Of a stretch of DNA of 7,095 nt, positions 1 through 6,971 are shown one piece after another. The DNA comes from Acidobacteriota bacterium. GTDB lineage: Bacteria; Acidobacteriota; Terriglobia; Terriglobales; Acidobacteriaceae. The stretch is taken from assembly GCA_021801945.1 (NCBI GenBank), contig JAKABE010000170.1, positions 1-7,095 of the forward strand, written 5' to 3'. The notes beneath the pieces were generated by a model, which searched no databases, was not told where the DNA came from, and was given only the letters and a program-made list of their open reading frames with translations. The position numbers and the translations under genes were made by a program. Within the stretch, counting starts at the first letter, position 1. Each line of letters starts with the position of its first letter.

Positions 1-2428
1 GCCCAAAGGCGGGTTGGAATTTGGCCAGCGCCGATAGCGGAACCATCTGCCCGAGGTCGTTGCGAACATAATATTGGTTCAAATCCTGAACGTTTGTCCG
101 GTATGGCCCCGCACCTTCCACATAGACCTGCCATTGGCGGCCGAAGCGGTTGAAGTAGTTCACGAAATAACCGCCCATGAATGTCTGGATGGTTTGGTAG
201 ATGTTGGCAATGGGAATGCCGAGCTTCATTGCTTTCAAGCGATCAACATTCACAAACTCCTGCGGTACGCTGGGATTAAACGCCGTAGTGATACTGGCGA
301 TCTCCGGGCGCTTGCGGGCGGCAGCCAGGAACCTATTCACGTTGGCGGCAAGGTAGGGAATGCCCTCGCCGTTCCGGTCTTCGAGAACCATCGTCACGCC
401 GCCGGAAGTGCCCACGCCGGGGATGGCGGGCGGAGAGAATGCGAAGACCGTCCCCTGCGGAAGCCGCGGGAGGACTTCATTTAGGTGATGCACGATGGCG
501 TCATATTGCTCGTCTGGCTTTGTGCGCTGGCTCCAGGGCTTTTCGGTGACAAAGAAGAAGGCATTGTAAGTAGTCTCAACGTAGCTCAGCAGGCTAAAGC
601 CGATCACGCTGGTGACGTAGCGGACGCCTGGCGTCTGGCCAAGGATATTCTCCACCAGTCGCGCATCGGCGCTGGTTTCTTGCAGCGAGGTGTCCTGCGG
701 GAGCGGCATATTCACGAAGACATAGCCCTGGTCCTCAATGGGCAAAAAGCCACCGGGGATTCTCTCCCAGAAGAAAATTGCTCCTGCCACACACAGTCCC
801 AGCAGGGCCATAGCGGCAACGCTCTTGCGAATGAATTGCTTCGAAATACGAAGGTAAATCTCCCTCGCCCAGTCGAAAGTTCGATTGAACCAATCGAAGA
901 ACCAATCCAGCGGGCCTCTTGACTTGTGGGGCCGCAACAGCAGAGCGGCTAAGGCGGGGCTCAGGCTGAGGGCGTTGAAGGCGGAAAGGATGACGGAAAC
1001 GGCGATCGTCAAAGCGAACTGTTTGTAGAGCTGCCCGGTGATTCCGGGAATAAAGATGGTGGGGAGAAAGACAGAGGAAAGAACGAGTGCGATGCCGATC
1101 ACCGGCCCCGAAATCTCTTCCATCGCTTTGAAGGCGGCATCCTTCGGGGCCAGGCCCTCTTCAATGTGGCGCTCGACGACTTCGACGACCACGATGGCGT
1201 CATCCACCACCAGGCCGATGGCCAGCACCAGACCAAACATGGTCAGAGTATTGATGGAATAGCCGAACACGGGAAAGAGGATGAACGTGCCGATCAGCGA
1301 GACGGGCACGGCCAACAAAGGAATCAGCGTGGCCCGCCAGCCTTGCAGGAAAACAAAGACCACCATAACCACCAGGCCGATGGCAATGAGGAGCGTGATG
1401 ATGATTTCCTTGATTCCCTCGGTCACGGCCTGGGTTGTGTCGAGGGAGACAGCATACGACATGTCGTTGGGAAAGCGTGAATTCCATTGGGCTATCAGCG
1501 CCTTGACCCCGTTGGCTGTATCGATCGCATTCGCACCCGGCAAGGGAAACACGGCGATAATGGCGCTCGGCCTTCCGTTCAGGCGGCCCATCATTGAGTA
1601 GAACTGCGTTCCCAGCTCGATCTTCGCCACATCCTTCAAGCGCACAACGCCGCCATTCGGATTCTCGCGCACGATGATATTGCCGAACTGCTTAGGTGTC
1701 ACCAGGCGTCCCTGGGTCAGCACCGGGTAGGTATATTGCTGTCCGGGCGGCGCCGGCTGGGCGCCAATCTGTCCGGCGGGATTCACGGTGTTTTGTGTCT
1801 CCACGGCGCTGATCACATCTGATGCGGTGAGGCCCAGCCGTGCCATCGCGTTCGGATTCAACCACACCCTCATTGCGTATTGGCCTGCGCCAAAGACCTG
1901 AACGGTGGCTACGCCCGGCACGCGCGTGATGGGGTCATTGAGGTTGATATAGGCGTAGTTGGCCAGAAATTGCGCGTTGTGGGTGCCGTGCGGGGAGTAG
2001 AGAGCAATCAGCATCAGCGGGTTGTGGGTGGACTTCTGGATCGTCACCCCGTATTGGGCCACTTGCGCCGGCAACTCTGGGGCGGCCTGAGTCTCGCGTT
2101 CTTGCGTAAGTATCAGGTCGGTATTCGGATTGGTGCCAACGGCAAAGTCAATGGTCATGGTCGTCTGTCCGTTGGAAGTGGCATTGACGGACCACATGTA
2201 GTTCATCTTGTCCACACCCGTGATCTGCTCCTCGATGGGCGTGGCGACGGACTGCGCCAGAGTGTTCGCGTCGGCGCCGGTGAAGGTTGCAGAGATTTTG
2301 ACCTCAGGCGGAATGATGTCAGGAAACTGAGCAACAGGAAGGCGGAGAATGGTAATGACGCCCAGGATCACCGTGAGAATGGAAATCACGATAGCGACGA
2401 TCGGGCGGTTGATGAAGAATTTAGACAT
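1..2428 (-). CDS. RND multidrug efflux transporter, HAE1/AcrB family (partial, C-terminus beyond window)
   Basis: Proton-driven inner-membrane pump subunit that moves drugs or other hydrophobic compounds from the periplasm or membrane to an outer-membrane channel, working with the adaptor encoded just upstream. About 809 codons are read without a stop before the window edge; the family is normally 1040-1060 residues, so roughly the last quarter is missing. Visible landmarks: N-terminal MSKFFINRPI and first membrane helix at about 9-28; porter region starting with LPVAQFPDIIPPEV; the membrane-helix 4 motif LVVDDAIVVVE, with D409 and D410 matching the proton-relay pair D407/D408 of AcrB; GFLPIEDQG at about 560-568 after helix 7. 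The usual ENVER after the Asp pair reads EVVER. ATG start, with GGGAG 11 bases upstream, 3 bases after the adaptor stop. The family is certain; the substrate cannot be told. Confidence 0.95.
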   Translation of the reverse strand, partial: MSKFFINRPIVAIVISILTVILGVITILRLPVAQFPDIIPPEVKISATFTGADANTLAQSVATPIEEQITGVDKMNYMWSVNATSNGQTTMTIDFAVGTNPNTDLILTQERETQAAPELPAQVAQYGVTIQKSTHNPLMLIALYSPHGTHNAQFLANYAYINLNDPITRVPGVATVQVFGAGQYAMRVWLNPNAMARLGLTASDVISAVETQNTVNPAGQIGAQPAPPGQQYTYPVLTQGRLVTPKQFGNIIVRENPNGGVVRLKDVAKIELGTQFYSMMGRLNGRPSAIIAVFPLPGANAIDTANGVKALIAQWNSRFPNDMSYAVSLDTTQAVTEGIKEIIITLLIAIGLVVMVVFVFLQGWRATLIPLLAVPVSLIGTFILFPVFGYSINTLTMFGLVLAIGLVVDDAIVVVEVVERHIEEGLAPKDAAFKAMEEISGPVIGIALVLSSVFLPTIFIPGITGQLYKQFALTIAVSVILSAFNALSLSPALAALLLRPHKSRGPLDWFFDWFNRTFDWAREIYLRISKQFIRKSVAAMALLGLCVAGAIFFWERIPGGFLPIEDQGYVFVNMPLPQDTSLQETSADARLVENILGQTPGVRYVTSVIGFSLLSYVETTYNAFFFVTEKPWSQRTKPDEQYDAIVHHLNEVLPRLPQGTVFAFSPPAIPGVGTSGGVTMVLEDRNGEGIPYLAANVNRFLAAARKRPEIASITTAFNPSVPQEFVNVDRLKAMKLGIPIANIYQTIQTFMGGYFVNYFNRFGRQWQVYVEGAGPYRTNVQDLNQYYVRNDLGQMVPLSALAKFQPAFG

Positions 2429-2431
2429 CGC

Positions 2432-3592
2432 TCAGTTTTCTCCCGCCGCTGGAGTGTAGGGCTCAGGCTTGACTACCATTCCTGCGTGCACTTTTTGAGC
2501 GCCGACGGCGACGACGCGCTCATTTGGCTCGAGCCCGTGAGTGATGACCCAAAGGGTCCCCACCTGCGGCCCTACCTGAACGCTGCGGATGCTGATGCGG
2601 TTCCCGGAGCCGAGCACGGCGACCTGGTAGTTTCCTTGCAGTTGCATGACCGCCGGCTGGGGAACGAGAAGTGCGCTTTGCAGCACGCCCGTAATCGCTT
2701 GCACGGTTGCAGTCTCTTGCGGACGGAGAATGCGCTGGGGATTCGGGAAGTCGCCGACAATTTCAATGGTTCCCGTCTGCAGATTCATGGCCCGGTCGGC
2801 GAAGAGGATTCGCCCTGAATAGCGGTAGGTGTGTCCATTGGACATGGTGAGTTGGAGCGGGATGGACCTCGCGCGGGAAGAGAGATTGGCAGCGCGCGGA
2901 TCGATCTTTCCGGCCATCTGCAACCAGTCGTCGCCACTGATCTCGAAATAGGCCTTAATCGGGTCCACCTGCGAGACGCCGGTCAAGACAGTCAACGGGG
3001 AGACCAGATTCCCTACCTGAACCTGAGCGACACCGGCGATTCCGCCAATCAAGGAACGGACCTTCGTGTAACCCAGGTTGAGTTGCGCTTGCTCGACAGC
3101 CGCCTGATCGGCCTCAACTGCGGCTTCCGCGCCGAGTCTTTGTTGCCGGTCAGTTTCAAGCTGCATTTCAGGAATGGCGTGCGCCTTGGCCTCGGGAATG
3201 TCCCGGTTTACGTTCAGCGTGTCCTCCCCGAGCGCCGCCTTCGCTTCGGCAAGCTGACCTTTTGCCTGATCCAATGCGGCCTGAAAGGGGCGCGGATCGA
3301 TCTCAAACAGAACTTGATCCTTATGAACGTAAGATCCTTCGCGATAGTCCTGCCTGATGAGATAGCCAGTGACTTGCGGTTGGATTTGGGCATTGACATA
3401 GCCCTCCAGAGTGCCCGCCCACTGGCTGGAAATGGGCACATTCTTTTGGACTACGCTCGCAACTTCGACGACCGGCGGTTGAGCTGGCGTTTTGGACACA
3501 GCGGTTTTCTCGCAGCCGGCGCTTGACAGCATCCCAAGGACGCCGATCAAAAGACTGCCCGTTTTCCAGAAGTTGAATCGCGTGCTGCTCAA
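2432..3592 (-). CDS. RND efflux periplasmic adaptor (membrane fusion protein, AcrA/HlyD family lipoprotein)
   Basis: Adaptor of 386 residues that links the inner-membrane RND pump to an outer-membrane channel. The N-terminus looks like a lipoprotein signal: hydrophobic SLLIGVLGML followed by SSAGC, with Cys27 as probable lipidation site; Ser at -3 makes the lipobox slightly weak. Then come a lipoyl half-motif (VTGYLIRQDYREGSYV, about 75-89), FEIDPRPFQAALDQAKGQL leading into a coiled-coil hairpin (about 97-172), the second lipoyl half (LGYTKVRSLIGGIAG, 173-187), and the beta-barrel and membrane-proximal domains (SQVDPIKAYFEIS onward). The common SPIDG of the lipoyl domain reads SLIGG here. The start is TTG, chosen because AAGGGAG lies 6 bases upstream and no ATG occurs before residue 21, inside the signal peptide. 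The next gene begins 3 bases after the stop. Confidence 0.93.
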   Translation of the reverse strand: MSSTRFNFWKTGSLLIGVLGMLSSAGCEKTAVSKTPAQPPVVEVASVVQKNVPISSQWAGTLEGYVNAQIQPQVTGYLIRQDYREGSYVHKDQVLFEIDPRPFQAALDQAKGQLAEAKAALGEDTLNVNRDIPEAKAHAIPEMQLETDRQQRLGAEAAVEADQAAVEQAQLNLGYTKVRSLIGGIAGVAQVQVGNLVSPLTVLTGVSQVDPIKAYFEISGDDWLQMAGKIDPRAANLSSRARSIPLQLTMSNGHTYRYSGRILFADRAMNLQTGTIEIVGDFPNPQRILRPQETATVQAITGVLQSALLVPQPAVMQLQGNYQVAVLGSGNRISIRSVQVGPQVGTLWVITHGLEPNERVVAVGAQKVHAGMVVKPEPYTPAAGEN

Positions 3593-3598
3593 TCTAAT

Positions 3599-3606
3599 CT
3601 CCCTTC
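3599..3606 (-). promoter_or_regulatory. Ribosome binding site supporting the TTG start of the RND adaptor
   Basis: The minus strand reads GAAGGGAG, then ATTAGA, then TTG. This purine-rich Shine-Dalgarno match at 6-base spacing fixes the rare TTG start, which also gives a complete lipoprotein signal peptide. Confidence 0.7.
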
Positions 3607-3638
3607 GATGCCGACGCTGAGTGCCACACGAACCTCCT

Positions 3639-3653
3639 GCGCCCGACGGGTGC
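3639..3653. promoter_or_regulatory. 15-bp near-palindrome between the TetR gene and the adaptor gene (candidate operator)
   Basis: The sequence GCGCCCGACGGGTGC is symmetric about the A at 3646, with one mismatched pair (3641/3651). It lies in the 73-base gap between the regulator stop and the adaptor start. Binding by the neighbouring TetR protein is only inferred. A GC-rich palindrome of this length can arise by chance in DNA of this composition, and it could equally form a short RNA hairpin. Confidence 0.25.
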
Positions 3654-3665
3654 GTATCCAGATCC

Positions 3666-4274
3666 TCAGGCCTTTAATCTGGGAGCCAGATACCCCGTCA
3701 AAGCCAACTTGAATTCTTTAATGATTGCGATGCCTTCGTTGCCTTCGGCCTGCGCATAGAGGCTGAACAATCCTCGGCTGATCTGCTGGACGACGGAGGC
3801 AATGCGCAGCGCGGCAGCCTTGGTCATGCGCGGCTGGTGGGCAATGAGTACCTCGGCGATGCGTGTCCGAATGAGCTCGCGGCGCGCATGAGAGACGGGA
3901 GGAACGTCCAGGAGCGTAAGCAGGACAGGATGATTCTTCATGATCTCAATTTGTAGTTCTACGAGCCGGGAGGTCAGTTCTTCGGCGTTCATTGCCGCAG
4001 CCTGGTGGCCGAGCGTGATCCAGGATTGCTCAATATTCTTGACGTACTGATCCCGCAGCGCCTCTGCCAGGGACAGTTTGTTGGGGAAAAATTGATAGAG
4101 AGATCCCACGGAAGAGTGCGAGCGCTTGGCGATCGCGCACATCGTTGCTCGCTCGTATCCCATCTCGGCGATTACCGAAGCCGCGGCGCGCAAGAATCCG
4201 CGTACGCGGCGCTCACCACGCTCCTGTTGCGGTATCCGCCGTAGGGCAATAGATGAACATGAAATCACATTCAT
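3666..4274 (-). CDS. TetR/AcrR-family transcriptional regulator
   Basis: Predicted 202-residue one-component repressor, the usual family length. The N-terminal DNA-binding domain spans about residues 22-70: helix 1 RGFLRAAASVIAEMGYERAT, then the helix-turn-helix CAIAKRSHSSVGSLYQFFPNK, which carries the classic SVGSLYQFFPNK recognition-helix signature. The remaining residues (about 75-202) form the helical ligand-binding and dimerisation part, which is too variable to name a ligand. The gene lies upstream of, and in the same direction as, the RND adaptor and pump, so it probably represses its own operon and responds to a pump substrate. The ATG at 4274 was chosen because the HTH begins at the normal distance from it; the frame stays open 77 codons further upstream, but that stretch is low-complexity and Arg/Pro-rich. 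No good ribosome binding site precedes this ATG, while AT-rich TATGCTATAAA abuts it, so the mRNA may be leaderless. Confidence 0.9.
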   Translation of the reverse strand: MNVISCSSIALRRIPQQERGERRVRGFLRAAASVIAEMGYERATMCAIAKRSHSSVGSLYQFFPNKLSLAEALRDQYVKNIEQSWITLGHQAAAMNAEELTSRLVELQIEIMKNHPVLLTLLDVPPVSHARRELIRTRIAEVLIAHQPRMTKAAALRIASVVQQISRGLFSLYAQAEGNEGIAIIKEFKLALTGYLAPRLKA

Positions 4275-4277
4275 TTT
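4256..4277. promoter_or_regulatory. Imperfect inverted repeat over the TetR gene start (candidate autoregulatory operator)
   Basis: Arms AACATGAA (4256-4263) and TTCATTTT (4270-4277) pair at 7 of 8 positions around a 6-base spacer ATCACA. The element covers the start codon and touches the AT-rich possible -10 region. Position and size suit a TetR-family operator used for autoregulation, but binding is inferred and no second copy was recognised near the pump genes. Confidence 0.3.
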
Positions 4278-4285
4278 ATAGCATA
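4275..4285 (-). promoter_or_regulatory. Possible -10 region of the TetR-RND operon promoter
   Basis: The minus strand reads TATGCTATAAA directly before the ATG at 4274, an AT-rich island in GC-rich surroundings. TATGCT (4 of 6 matches to the sigma70 -10 consensus) ends 5 bases before the ATG, which would place transcription start at or next to the start codon. No convincing -35 hexamer lies at the usual distance, so this is weakly supported. Confidence 0.25.
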
Positions 4286-4533
4286 TGGGATTCGTCTTGT
4301 CGGTCCGGGTCGAGGCGTTCAGGTGCGTGTCGGGAGGCGTAGTCGCGTGCGGTTCGGCATGGTCCTCATTGTTTCTGCTATGAAATGGCTTGACCGCGGA
4401 ACCCAACCAGTGCGTGGGCGCGCCCCGAAGACGGCGAAGGCGCGGTGATTCAGGGCTTGAGCTGCTTCCGTATCGTCCGCGACGGCGAGGTGCAAAATCC
4501 CGCAAGGATATTTCTTCTCTGGCTTGCCAAACC

Positions 4534-4552
4534 GGCTGGCGTTTGCGCCGCC
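4534..4552 (-). terminator. GC-rich hairpin right after the thioesterase stop (possible terminator)
   Basis: On the minus strand, one base after the stop codon, GGC+GGCG pairs with CGCC+GCC around a CAAA loop, giving a 7-bp all-GC stem with one bulged A. Only a short TTT follows some bases later, not a proper U-tract. Intrinsic termination is possible but not assured; the hairpin might instead protect the 3' end. Confidence 0.35.
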
Positions 4553-4553
4553 T

Positions 4554-4991
4554 TCACTTCACGGTGAGGAAGGTTGCCCAGGCGTGGGCGAGTTCGGTTC
4601 CCTTTGAGTCGGTAATGGCGGCCTCGGTCTTGATCAATCGCCTGGTCTGGCTGTTGATCCATCCGCGGACCCGCAGCAAGACCCCCGGCACCACAGGGCG
4701 GCGGAGGCGGACGCGGAGCTCGGCAGTTAATGCCGGCATTCCGGCCGCCGCAACGGCCTTCGACATCGCCTCGTCGAGCACGGTGCTAACGATCCCTCCG
4801 TGAACAATGCCGTGAAATCCTTCCGTGAAGGTATCTGGGACCCATTCCGCCAGGGTATCTCCCGATTGCACGGTTGAGAACTGGAGGCGCAGGCCGTGGG
4901 GATTGCCAGGACCGCAGGCGAAGCACGAAGCTTGTGGCGAGGCGCTGACTCGAATTTCGCTCTCATTCTCGAAAAGTTGCCCACGCGTCAT
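4554..4991 (-). CDS. PaaI/4HBT-family hotdog-fold thioesterase
   Basis: A 145-residue single-domain hotdog protein, the normal size, expected in the cytoplasm to hydrolyse acyl-CoA or related thioesters. Family marks: the N-terminal segment CFACGPGNPHGLRLQF (residues 23-38, with C23 and C26), often seen in this PaaI-like group, then FHGIVHGGIVSTVLDEAM (59-76), whose HGG lies at the start of the central hotdog helix and whose D73/E74 are in the zone of the usual catalytic acid. The C-terminal strands read ELRVRLRRPVVPG and AHAWATFLTV. The start codon is ATG with a weak GAAG 5 bases upstream; a better AAAGGGG is too far away (about 16 bases). It begins 34 bases after the Fe-S ATPase stop on the same strand, so it is probably co-transcribed. 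The natural substrate is unknown. Confidence 0.88.
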   Translation of the reverse strand: MTRGQLFENESEIRVSASPQASCFACGPGNPHGLRLQFSTVQSGDTLAEWVPDTFTEGFHGIVHGGIVSTVLDEAMSKAVAAAGMPALTAELRVRLRRPVVPGVLLRVRGWINSQTRRLIKTEAAITDSKGTELAHAWATFLTVK

Positions 4992-5025
4992 CTTGTCTTC
5001 GTTTTTACCCCTTTACTCAAAGTCA

Positions 5026-6036
5026 TCAGGATGAAGCCGGGATGCGCAGTGAGCCCAGAACTGCGTTCTCGCGGTGCGAATAACCTTCAGAATGGGATGA
5101 GGGCTCGGCAAGCAGCGCAGCTACGCTCTCCCAGACTCGACGAATTTCCTCAGCGCTGCCGTTGCTGCCGTATTCGATGAGTGTCTTTCCTTCAACCTGA
5201 GCTTCGGTCACCGTCCGGTCGTAGCGAACCCTGCCGGCAAACGTCATTCCACGGTCCAGGGCTTTAGCTTCAATGCGACTGCTCATGCCTGCGTTCAAGT
5301 CCCATTTGTTGACGCAGACGGCGGCGGGTATGCCGAAGTGCCGGGTCAGATCGGCCACGCGCTCCATGTCGTGCAGGCCGCTTGGAGTCGGCTCGGTCAC
5401 CACCAGAACCGAGGTGGCGCCGGTGATTGACGCGATGACGGGACAGCCGATGCCTGGCGACCCGTCAATGAGTACGAGCTCGATCTGGCGCTCTTCGGCG
5501 ATCTTCCTGGCCGCAGTGCGGACCAGGCTGACAAGCTTGCCGGAGTTTTCCGCGGCGGCGCCAAGCCGGGCGTGCACCATGGGGCCGAAGCGGGTTTCCG
5601 AAATGAGCCATTCGCCGTTGATGGCGGGCTCCAATTGAATTGCCTGCGCGGGACAGAACCAGGCGCAGACCCCGCATCCCTCGCAGGCCATCGGATCGAC
5701 GTGGTAGGTCGCCGCAAGAGCCATGTTTGAGGCGCCGACCAAATGAACAGCGTCGAAATGGCAGAGCTCTTCGCATTGACCGCAGGCTGTGCAGAGATTG
5801 GCGTCGATTCTGGCGCGCTTGCCGCCGGTGAAGGGCTCGCGGCGGATGACGCGAGGTTCGACGAGCAAATGCAGGTCGGCAGCATCGACGTCGCAATCGG
5901 CCAGCACGGAGTTCTTCGCCAGCGCCGCGAACGATGCTACCAGCGAGGTCTTGCCTGTTCCCCCCTTGCCGCTGATGACAACCAGTTCCATGACCGGCCG
6001 GGCGTCACGAGAGCGAACGTTTACGAGCGCGTTCAT
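5026..6036 (-). CDS. MinD-superfamily P-loop ATPase with inserted 2x[4Fe-4S] ferredoxin domain (second of a pair)
   Basis: A 336-residue member of the SIMIBI/MinD-Mrp-NifH class resembling COG1149. It has the deviant Walker A ISGKGGTGKTS (about 21-31, with signature lysine K24 and catalytic K29), LADCDVDAADLHLL (45-58), and a bacterial ferredoxin insert with two CxxCxxCxxxC sets: C82, C85, C88, C92 and C118, C121, C124, C128. Walker B/switch II is VLIDGSPGIGCPV (188-200), followed by LVVTEPTPSGLHDM and a base-recognition-like VNKWDLN. A cytoplasmic role in ATP-dependent Fe-S or metal-cofactor handling is the usual guess; no substrate is proven. The ATG overlaps the upstream ATPase stop by four bases and has GAGGT 9 bases before it; the alternative ATG at residue 16 lacks such a site. 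The roughly 25-residue Ser/His-containing tail is longer than in its partner. Tandem TGA TGA stops end it. Confidence 0.9.
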   Translation of the reverse strand: MNALVNVRSRDARPVMELVVISGKGGTGKTSLVASFAALAKNSVLADCDVDAADLHLLVEPRVIRREPFTGGKRARIDANLCTACGQCEELCHFDAVHLVGASNMALAATYHVDPMACEGCGVCAWFCPAQAIQLEPAINGEWLISETRFGPMVHARLGAAAENSGKLVSLVRTAARKIAEERQIELVLIDGSPGIGCPVIASITGATSVLVVTEPTPSGLHDMERVADLTRHFGIPAAVCVNKWDLNAGMSSRIEAKALDRGMTFAGRVRYDRTVTEAQVEGKTLIEYGSNGSAEEIRRVWESVAALLAEPSSHSEGYSHRENAVLGSLRIPASS

Positions 6037-6926
6037 CGGCGCATTACCTCGCTTTGCATCAGCGATCCCTTCGGGGCGCGCCGGGAGAATTGACCGAGAA
6101 TCTGATCCAAGATCTGTTCGACCGCTTCGCGAAGCCGGGGCACCGCATCGAAGGCTAACTCGCCACGCGAGTAGGATTCGGCCACCTGGCGGTCGTCGGG
6201 AATTTCAGCCCAAATGGGAATGCCTCGCTGGTGGCAGAATTCGTGAGTCTTGCGGTCGCCGATCCCGGTGCGGTTGAGGACCACGGCCAGGGGCAAGTGC
6301 AACGCCTCGACCATACCGACGGCCAGGCGCAGATCGTTTAGCCCGAAGGGCGTTGGCTCGGTGACCAGCAGAACGAGATCGGCGCCGCGCACGCTCTCGA
6401 TCACCGGACATGAAGTTCCCGGCGGACAGTCGAGGATCGCCAGGTCTTCCTTGTGAAGCTCCTTCTTAACCTGCCGGATCAACGGTGTGCTCATGGCCTC
6501 ACCGATTCGGAGCGTGCCTTGCACGAAGTGGATGGCCCCGGCCATGCCGGTCTCGACCGTACCCATCGGGTGAAGGACTTCGCTGATGGCTTCGGAGCGG
6601 CAGGCCAGCGCGCATCCGCCACATGCGTGACAGAGCTCCGGGTAGACAAGAACTTTCTCGCCGATACAGACAATGGCGCTAAATTGGCAAATTTCGCCGC
6701 ATAGGCCGCAGTGTGTGCACTTGGCTTCGTCGACCTTCGGATGCGGGCGACCAAACTCTCTTGACAACGTAATTTGCGGCTTGAGGAAGAGTTGACCGTT
6801 GGGCTCTTCGACGTCGCAATCGATGTATGCAGCACGCAGGCTACGCCGGACTGCGGCCAGAGCCAGATTGGTGCTTACGGTAGTCTTGCCCGTGCCGCCC
6901 TTGCCGCTGGCGATTGCGATTCTCAT
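6033..6926 (-). CDS. MinD-superfamily P-loop ATPase with inserted 2x[4Fe-4S] ferredoxin domain (first of a pair)
   Basis: A 297-residue paralogue of the following gene with the same order of parts: deviant Walker A ASGKGGTGKTT (6-16), YIDCDVEEPN (34-43), a ferredoxin insert with C70, C73, C76, C80 and C99, C102, C105, C109 as ligands for two [4Fe-4S] clusters, Walker B/switch II LAILDCPPGTSCPV (162-175), and LLVTEPTPFGLNDL (186-199). These ATPases usually dimerise; two adjacent paralogues with translational coupling suggest a heterodimer or sequential partners, though this is inference. Expected role: cytoplasmic, ATP-driven assembly, delivery or redox change of a metal cofactor. The start is the only ATG before the P-loop; the frame is closed by a TGA about 50 bases upstream with no other start in between. 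The Shine-Dalgarno match is weak (GGGC close by, GGAG 14 bases away), which would fit translation coupled to an upstream gene. Confidence 0.9.
   Translation of the reverse strand: MRIAIASGKGGTGKTTVSTNLALAAVRRSLRAAYIDCDVEEPNGQLFLKPQITLSREFGRPHPKVDEAKCTHCGLCGEICQFSAIVCIGEKVLVYPELCHACGGCALACRSEAISEVLHPMGTVETGMAGAIHFVQGTLRIGEAMSTPLIRQVKKELHKEDLAILDCPPGTSCPVIESVRGADLVLLVTEPTPFGLNDLRLAVGMVEALHLPLAVVLNRTGIGDRKTHEFCHQRGIPIWAEIPDDRQVAESYSRGELAFDAVPRLREAVEQILDQILGQFSRRAPKGSLMQSEVMRR
6046..6050 (-). promoter_or_regulatory. Ribosome binding site for the second Fe-S ATPase
   Basis: GAGGT on the minus strand, 9 bases before the ATG at 6036 and inside the 3' end of the first ATPase gene. It supports the longer of two possible N-termini and, with the ATGA overlap, indicates translational coupling of the pair. 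Confidence 0.55.
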
Positions 6927-6971
6927 TGCTGCCCATTCATCTCCGGTTGTTGTTTCTGGGCGAGCGCAGCT

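Larger units (their letters stand above)
4275..4553. other. Intergenic region between thioesterase and TetR genes
   Basis: This 279-base spacer has no gene I would accept. The frame of the TetR gene is open through most of it, but the implied peptide is Arg/Pro/Ser-rich and does not resemble the family. At its thioesterase end (4534-4552) is a GC-rich hairpin, and at its TetR end an AT-rich possible promoter. It therefore probably separates two transcription units. Confidence 0.5.

Noticed and set aside
1880..2818. 312-codon plus-strand open frame
   Set aside because: It lies antisense across the pump start and adaptor end, both of which are unmistakable protein families; its translation is Arg/His/Gly-rich with no recognisable domain.
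2831..3526. 231-codon plus-strand open frame
   Set aside because: Antisense shadow of the adaptor gene, caused by codon bias; no recognisable domain or ribosome binding site.
4371..4420. Candidate promoter farther upstream of the TetR gene on the minus strand
   Set aside because: The hexamers at correct spacing (TTGGGT and TCATAG) match the -10 consensus too poorly to report.
4275..4505. 77-codon upstream extension of the TetR reading frame
   Set aside because: It adds a low-complexity Arg/Pro/Ser stretch before a complete, normal-length TetR protein; the ATG at 4274 gives the family's usual N-terminus.
5397..5896. Two overlapping minus-strand frames of 143-162 codons inside the second Fe-S ATPase
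   Set aside because: They are alternative frames of a gene whose own frame carries all expected motifs; their translations are Ser/Pro- or Arg-rich low-complexity.
5026..6926. Possible nitrogenase or MinD cell-division assignment for the ATPases
   Set aside because: The inserted ferredoxin domains are absent from MinD and NifH, so neither name fits; the ferredoxin-inserted MinD-superfamily group is the better match.
6923..6940. Five-codon mini-frame (MNGQQ) overlapping the first ATPase start as ATGA
   Set aside because: GGAG directly abuts its ATG, with no spacing for ribosome binding, and such short frames are common by chance; its frame is open for about 40 codons upstream but has no other start codon.
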